DNA of 64,000 bases, from contig NZ_CP074373.1 of assembly GCF_021560035.1 (NCBI RefSeq), positions 1,608,001 through 1,672,000 on the forward strand, given 5' to 3'. The notes under the pieces were generated by a model. That model was not told the origin of the DNA. It made no database searches and saw nothing but the letters and a program-made list of their open reading frames with translations. Shown here piece by piece: positions 59,364 through 64,000 of this stretch (positions are counted from its first letter, which is position 1; the number at the start of each line of letters is the position of its first letter). The DNA comes from Virgibacillus sp. NKC19-16. Its GTDB lineage: Bacteria; Bacillota; Bacilli; Bacillales; Amphibacillaceae. Both the position numbers and the translations under genes were made by a program.

Positions 59364-61768
59364 ATATAGCCAAAGTTATTGTCGATGTTCCTGCTAGTTC
59401 CATTAACCAGGCATTCGACTATCTCATCCCGGAAAAATTTCAGGATATACTTAACATAGGAATGCGTGTCGTTGTTCCATTCGGCCCCAGAAAAGTAATG
59501 GGCTTTGTTGTTGGAAAAGTTTCCGAGTCGTCGTTTGATAAATTAAAGGAAATCACAGACGTACTGGATTTAATACCTGCATTGACGCCAGAACTATTGG
59601 ATCTGGGGCGCTGGATAGCAAATCAAACGCTAAGTCTTTATATCACGTCACTACAAGCGATGTTGCCCCAGGTATTAAAGGCACAATATAAAAAAGAAAT
59701 CACAAGGCTGACTCGGTGGGCATTACCAAAAGATTTGGAGAGTCTTTTTGCAGGGCGGGATGTAATTGCCTACGAAGAACTGGAAGCATCTACCATTCGT
59801 TATAATCAAGTACAAAAAGCAATGCAAGATGGCGACATTTCTATTGAGTATCTTGTCAAATCAAAAATAACAAAAAAACAGGTAACTATGATTAAGCCTG
59901 CACGTGAGGCTTACTTATTAGAAGAAGCTATACAGGATTTATCCAACAAAGCCAAAAAGCAACAGCAAATATTAACATTTTTTATTGATAATCCGGAAGC
60001 TATCGAAAAAAGCCTTTTGCTCAAAAAGATGAATACTACAAACAGTACTGTAAAGGCTTTGCTGGATAGATCACTCTTAGAGTCATATCAAGCTGAAATA
60101 TATCGTAATCCATATGACGATGCGAACATTACAAGAACCCAAGCCTTGGAGCTGACTGAAGAACAGCGACAAGCTATTGAACCAATTCAGGAAAATATAG
60201 CAAGAGGCGAGCATAATGTGTTTCTCCTGCATGGGGTAACAGGTAGTGGAAAGACGGAAATATATTTACAGGCAATCCAGGATGTGATTAATAAAGGAAA
60301 GGAAGCCATTGTCCTAGTACCGGAGATTTCACTAACACCCCAAATGGTTAGCCGATTTAAGGGAAGATTTGGTTCCAATGTTGCTGTGATGCATAGTGCA
60401 TTATCCGCCGGGGAAAAATACGATGAATGGCGACGTATTCAGCGGAAAGAAGTACAGGTTGTTGTCGGGGCAAGATCGGCCATTTATGCACCATTTGAAA
60501 ATATTGGTATTATTATTATTGATGAGGAACATGAAACGAGCTATAAGCAGGAAGATCAGCCGCGTTATCATGCAAGAGATGTTGCCATCCGCCGGGCCGG
60601 GACCCATCAATGTCCTGTCATATTAGGGAGTGCTACCCCTACATTGGAGTCATTTGCTCGCGCGCAAAAAGGGGTCTATAAGTTAGTAACCTTAAGTAAA
60701 CGAACAAATGAAAAGGCCATGCCCGAAGTTGAAATTGTTGATATGCGTTCAGAACTTCATGCGGGTAATCGAACGATGTTTTCCCGGCGTTTAAAAGAAA
60801 GAATCGAACAGCGTATCCAAAAAGGAGAACAAATTGTTTTACTACTAAATAGAAGGGGATATTCGACATTTGTGATGTGCCGGGAATGTGGACATGTTAA
60901 AGAATGCCCACATTGCGATATCGCACTTACTTATCATAAAAATACCAATCAGCTTAAATGTCATTATTGTTCCTACGAGGAGCCAATGCCCATGAATTGT
61001 CCGGAGTGCAGTAGTGATTTAATTCGATATTTTGGTACAGGAACACAGAAAGTGGAAGAAGCGTTAACACAAGTCATTCCTGAAGCCAGTGTTATTCGAA
61101 TGGACGTCGATACAACACGCAGAAAAGGCTCCCATGAAAAAATCTTGCGTCAATTTATAAACAAAGAAGCAGATATATTACTTGGAACCCAAATGATCGC
61201 AAAAGGGTTGGATTTTGAAAATGTTTCCTTAGTTGGGGTATTAACAGCTGACTCCATGTTACATTTGCCGGATTTTCGTTCTTCTGAGAAGACATTCCAA
61301 TTATTGACACAAGTAAGCGGCCGGGCAGGCAGGCATGAATTAACCGGTGAAGTCATTGTCCAAACGTACACACCGGATCATTATAGTATTGAACTTGCTA
61401 GCATCTATGATTTTAAGGAATTTTATAAAAAAGAAATGGGTGTAAGAAAAACTTTTCAATACCCGCCATATGTTTTTTTAGCACTACTTACCATCTCACA
61501 TCAAAATAAAGTAAAGGCAGCACAGACAACACAAAAAATTGTCCAAATGCTCCTGAAAAGAGTTAAGAATGATACGGTGATTCTCGGCCCCACGCCGTCA
61601 GCGATACCCCGTATAAAAGATAGATATCGATATCAATGCATGGTAAAATATAGAAATGAGCCTCAGTTACGTCATTATATAAATAAAATCCTTGAGCAAT
61701 TTACTGAAGAAATGCGTAAAGAGGATTTGCTTATTACAGTAGACATGCAGCCATATCATTTAATGTAA
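59360..61768 (+). CDS. priA: Primosomal replication restart helicase PriA
   Basis: An 802-residue SF2 helicase that reloads the replisome at repaired forks. Fork-binding N-terminal domain (1-110), Walker [12 protein letters not shown] (about 288), Walker B DEEH (about 390), zinc region with C-pairs ([21 protein letters not shown] at about 510-555) and helicase C motifs [14 protein letters not shown] and QVSGRAGR. The start is GTG overlapping coaBC by 4 nt. Confidence 0.97.
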   Translation: MNIAKVIVDVPASSINQAFDYLIPEKFQDILNIGMRVVVPFGPRKVMGFVVGKVSESSFDKLKEITDVLDLIPALTPELLDLGRWIANQTLSLYITSLQAMLPQVLKAQYKKEITRLTRWALPKDLESLFAGRDVIAYEELEASTIRYNQVQKAMQDGDISIEYLVKSKITKKQVTMIKPAREAYLLEEAIQDLSNKAKKQQQILTFFIDNPEAIEKSLLLKKMNTTNSTVKALLDRSLLESYQAEIYRNPYDDANITRTQALELTEEQRQAIEPIQENIARGEHNVFLLHGVTGSGKTEIYLQAIQDVINKGKEAIVLVPEISLTPQMVSRFKGRFGSNVAVMHSALSAGEKYDEWRRIQRKEVQVVVGARSAIYAPFENIGIIIIDEEHETSYKQEDQPRYHARDVAIRRAGTHQCPVILGSATPTLESFARAQKGVYKLVTLSKRTNEKAMPEVEIVDMRSELHAGNRTMFSRRLKERIEQRIQKGEQIVLLLNRRGYSTFVMCRECGHVKECPHCDIALTYHKNTNQLKCHYCSYEEPMPMNCPECSSDLIRYFGTGTQKVEEALTQVIPEASVIRMDVDTTRRKGSHEKILRQFINKEADILLGTQMIAKGLDFENVSLVGVLTADSMLHLPDFRSSEKTFQLLTQVSGRAGRHELTGEVIVQTYTPDHYSIELASIYDFKEFYKKEMGVRKTFQYPPYVFLALLTISHQNKVKAAQTTQKIVQMLLKRVKNDTVILGPTPSAIPRIKDRYRYQCMVKYRNEPQLRHYINKILEQFTEEMRKEDLLITVDMQPYHLM

Positions 61769-61787
61769 TGGAAAGAAGGTTTTTGTC

Positions 61788-62726
61788 TTGAAGAGAATTG
61801 TTTTTATGGGAACACCGGATTTTTCGGTACCTATTTTAGATTCATTGGTGAAGTCGGAATATGAGGTGGTGCTCGTTGTTTCTCAGCCAGATAGACCAAA
61901 AGGAAGGAAGAAGGTTATTAGCCCTCCCCCGGTAAAAGTAGAAGCGGAAAAACACAACATTCCCGTATTTCAACCAGAAAAATTAAAACATAATTATGAA
62001 GAAATTTTAACGTATAAGCCTGATGTAATTATTACAGCAGCCTATGGACAAATACTGCCGAATGCATTGCTTGAGACGCCTGTTTATGGATGCATAAATG
62101 TTCATGCTTCTCTTCTCCCTGAATTACGTGGGGGAGCACCAGTTCATTATGCCATTCTACAAGGAAAAAAGGAAACAGGCATAAGCCTTATGTATATGGC
62201 AGAGAAGCTGGATGCCGGTGATATTTTAGTGCAAAAAAAGGTTCAGATTGACGATGAAGATCATGTTGGAAGTCTCCACGAGAAACTTTCAAATGCGGGT
62301 GCAAACTTACTAATCGAAAGCTTACCTGAAATTTTCACGGACAGTATGAAGCCAATCAAGCAGGATGAATCAAAAGCAACCTTTGCAATGAATATTAAAC
62401 GCGAACAGGAAAAAGTCGATTGGACAAAGAGCAATCTGGAAATCTATAATCATATAAGAGGCCTGCATCCCTGGCCTGTCGCATTTACGACATATTTTGG
62501 AAAAATTATGAAGCTTTGGTGGGGCGAAATGGATAATGAAAAATATGAGGGCATGCCAGGTGAAATTGTCCGAAAAGATAATAACGCATTTACTGTTATT
62601 TGCGGGGATCAAAGAGGAGTGCGAATTACAGAAATCCAACCCGCCGGAAAAAAGCGGATGACTGTTGCTGATTACCTGCAAGGCTCTGCTGATCGGATAA
62701 AAATAGGCACGCTAATGGGAGATTAA
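61788..62726 (+). CDS. fmt: Methionyl-tRNA formyltransferase
   Basis: A 312-residue enzyme that formylates Met-tRNA(fMet). Catalytic block [24 protein letters not shown] (Asn, His, Asp network) and [10 protein letters not shown] at the start; C-terminal tRNA-binding domain from about 205. The start is TTG after GAAAGAAGG. In B. subtilis the deformylase gene def lies between priA and fmt; here only 19 nt separate them, so def is elsewhere. Confidence 0.96.
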   Translation: MKRIVFMGTPDFSVPILDSLVKSEYEVVLVVSQPDRPKGRKKVISPPPVKVEAEKHNIPVFQPEKLKHNYEEILTYKPDVIITAAYGQILPNALLETPVYGCINVHASLLPELRGGAPVHYAILQGKKETGISLMYMAEKLDAGDILVQKKVQIDDEDHVGSLHEKLSNAGANLLIESLPEIFTDSMKPIKQDESKATFAMNIKREQEKVDWTKSNLEIYNHIRGLHPWPVAFTTYFGKIMKLWWGEMDNEKYEGMPGEIVRKDNNAFTVICGDQRGVRITEIQPAGKKRMTVADYLQGSADRIKIGTLMGD

Positions 62727-62727
62727 T

Positions 62728-64000
62728 ATGAGTAGCTATCAATTAAGAATGACAATCCTGGATTTATTGCTACGTGTAGAAAAAGATAATGGATTCAGTC
62801 ATTTACTTATCGATCATGAATTAAAATCCGGGAAAATAGAGCCACAGGATGAAAGGTTATTAACAGAAATTTTTTACGGTACGATACAACGAAAATTCAC
62901 CTTAGACTATTATTTGGAAAGCTTCGTGGATTCAAAGAAAAAGCTTGAGCCATGGGTAAGAGTACTACTAAGAATGTCTGTTTATCAAATGAGCTTTTTG
63001 GATAGAATACCGGATCATGCAATCATCCATGAAGCTGTGGAAATTGCAAAACAACGAGGCCATAAAGGTATTGCTTCCTTTGTAAACGGAGTGCTTCGGA
63101 ATATTCAACGAAAAGGAGTTCCTGATACTGCTTCTATCGCAAATGATACGAAAAAGCTTGCGGTTGAAACAAGTCATCCGGAGTGGATGGTTGAGCGCTG
63201 GACCTCTTTTTATGGTTATCAAACGACTCGTGAAATGTGTGAGGCGAATTTAACTCGAAAATACAGCTCTGTTCGTATCCAGCCCTTAAGAATAACGCGT
63301 GATGAAGCAATGAAAATATTGAATGATCAAGGATTTCAAACAAGGCCTTCTATGTTTTCTGGTCAAGGCATCATCATTGATGAGGGAAATATTTTAAAAA
63401 CGGATTTATTTAAAGAAGGTTATATTACCGTGCAGGATCAAAGCTCCATGCTTGTGGCCGAAATGCTTAATGCTTCATCAGGTATGCATGTCCTGGACGG
63501 GTGCAGTGCCCCTGGCGGGAAAGCTACCCACATTGCTGAAATAATGCAAGATCAAGGAATGATTCATGCTTATGACCTTCATCAAAAGAAAGTGAAACAA
63601 ATTGATAAAAGAGCTTCCGAACTAAAGCTATCCATTATTGATGCAAAAACGGGTGATGCAAGAAAACTGCAGGCAGAACATGAAAAGGAGACTTTTGACA
63701 GAATTTTAATTGACGCTCCCTGCTCCGGATTGGGTGTTATCAGAGGGAAACCGGAGATAAAATACGATAAACAAGAAGTGGACATCAGTAGATTGGCAAC
63801 CATTCAGTTAAACATATTGGAGAGTGTCTCCCCTTTATTGAAAAAACGAGGCATATTAATTTACAGCACGTGTACAGTGGATGTAGAAGAAAACCAAGAT
63901 GTAGTAAGCAAGTTTTTAAAAAGAAATACGGATTATATAATTGATACAGATTTCTTTGAAGAATTACCAGAAGATGTACAGGGTTCACAAGGAATTACGG
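62728..64000 (+). CDS. rsmB: 16S rRNA (cytosine(967)-C(5))-methyltransferase, cut by window end
   Basis: The first 424 codons of the gene are present; the end lies beyond the window. N-terminal NusB-like RNA-binding domain (1-140) and a Fmu/NOL1 methyltransferase domain with the SAM loop LDGCSAPGGKATHIAE (about 251-266), C332 in IDAPCSGLGV and the catalytic C382 in YSTCTV. It makes m5C967 in 16S rRNA. The ATG at 62728 comes 1 nt after the fmt stop (TAATATG), so the two are coupled. Called sun or yloM in B. subtilis. Confidence 0.96.
   Translation, partial: MSSYQLRMTILDLLLRVEKDNGFSHLLIDHELKSGKIEPQDERLLTEIFYGTIQRKFTLDYYLESFVDSKKKLEPWVRVLLRMSVYQMSFLDRIPDHAIIHEAVEIAKQRGHKGIASFVNGVLRNIQRKGVPDTASIANDTKKLAVETSHPEWMVERWTSFYGYQTTREMCEANLTRKYSSVRIQPLRITRDEAMKILNDQGFQTRPSMFSGQGIIIDEGNILKTDLFKEGYITVQDQSSMLVAEMLNASSGMHVLDGCSAPGGKATHIAEIMQDQGMIHAYDLHQKKVKQIDKRASELKLSIIDAKTGDARKLQAEHEKETFDRILIDAPCSGLGVIRGKPEIKYDKQEVDISRLATIQLNILESVSPLLKKRGILIYSTCTVDVEENQDVVSKFLKRNTDYIIDTDFFEELPEDVQGSQGIT

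Overview
The window is a low-GC Firmicute chromosome segment, clearly a spore-forming member of the Bacillaceae. The gene order follows Bacillus subtilis from ylbL to rsmB (sun), and the proteins look closest to the Virgibacillus/Oceanobacillus type of halotolerant bacilli; the genus is an inference. The MurE DNPR motif implies meso-diaminopimelate in the wall, and bshC implies bacillithiol. All functions below come from reading the sequence and from remembered family knowledge. No database search was run.

Layout. 1-6.6 kb: end of ylbL, tmcAL, ylbN-rpmF, an enoyl-CoA hydratase-like gene, the mother-cell regulator gerR, an acetyltransferase, a small membrane protein and bshC. 6.7-23.2 kb: division and cell-wall (dcw) cluster mraZ-rsmH-ftsL-pbpB-spoVD-murE-murF-mraY-murD-spoVE-divIB-ftsA-ftsZ. 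It contains murF but lacks murG, murB, ylxW, ylxX and sbp at the places where B. subtilis has genes. 23.2-24 kb: an 0.8 kb gap without genes that holds two GC-rich structured repeats in opposite orientation. 24-26.6 kb: spoIIGA-sigE-sigG. 26.6-30.6 kb: ylmCDE-sepF-ylmG-ylmH-divIVA. 30.6-36.4 kb: T-box-controlled ileS, an EamA transporter, lspA and rluD. 36.4-48 kb: the complete pyrimidine operon pyrR-P-B-C-AA-AB-K-D-F-E with two PyrR attenuators. 48-51.4 kb: an accessory stretch (degV, methyltransferase, LysR regulator, ohr). 51.4-64 kb: rqcH, Ca2+-ATPase, yloC, remA, gmk, rpoZ, coaBC, priA, fmt and the first part of rsmB.

How it works together. Vegetative growth genes (lipid II synthesis, divisome, pyrimidine supply, primosome restart, translation start) are interleaved with sporulation genes. 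The regulatory signals are easy to read: MraZ boxes before mraZ, a SigH promoter before ftsAZ, SigE-type promoters before gerR, spoVD and spoVE, a long-spacer Spo0A-type promoter before spoIIG, and a SigF promoter before sigG.

The most interesting observation is that spoVD, spoVE and sigG, three sporulation genes lying downstream of other transcription units, each carry an RNA hairpin over their translation start region. For spoVD and sigG the 5' arm of the hairpin overlaps the -10 region of the stage-specific promoter, so only read-through transcripts could fold it. For spoVE the hairpin is also an intrinsic terminator with a competing upstream arm that starts at the murD stop codon. This looks like a repeated way of silencing read-through mRNA; it is an inference that can be tested.
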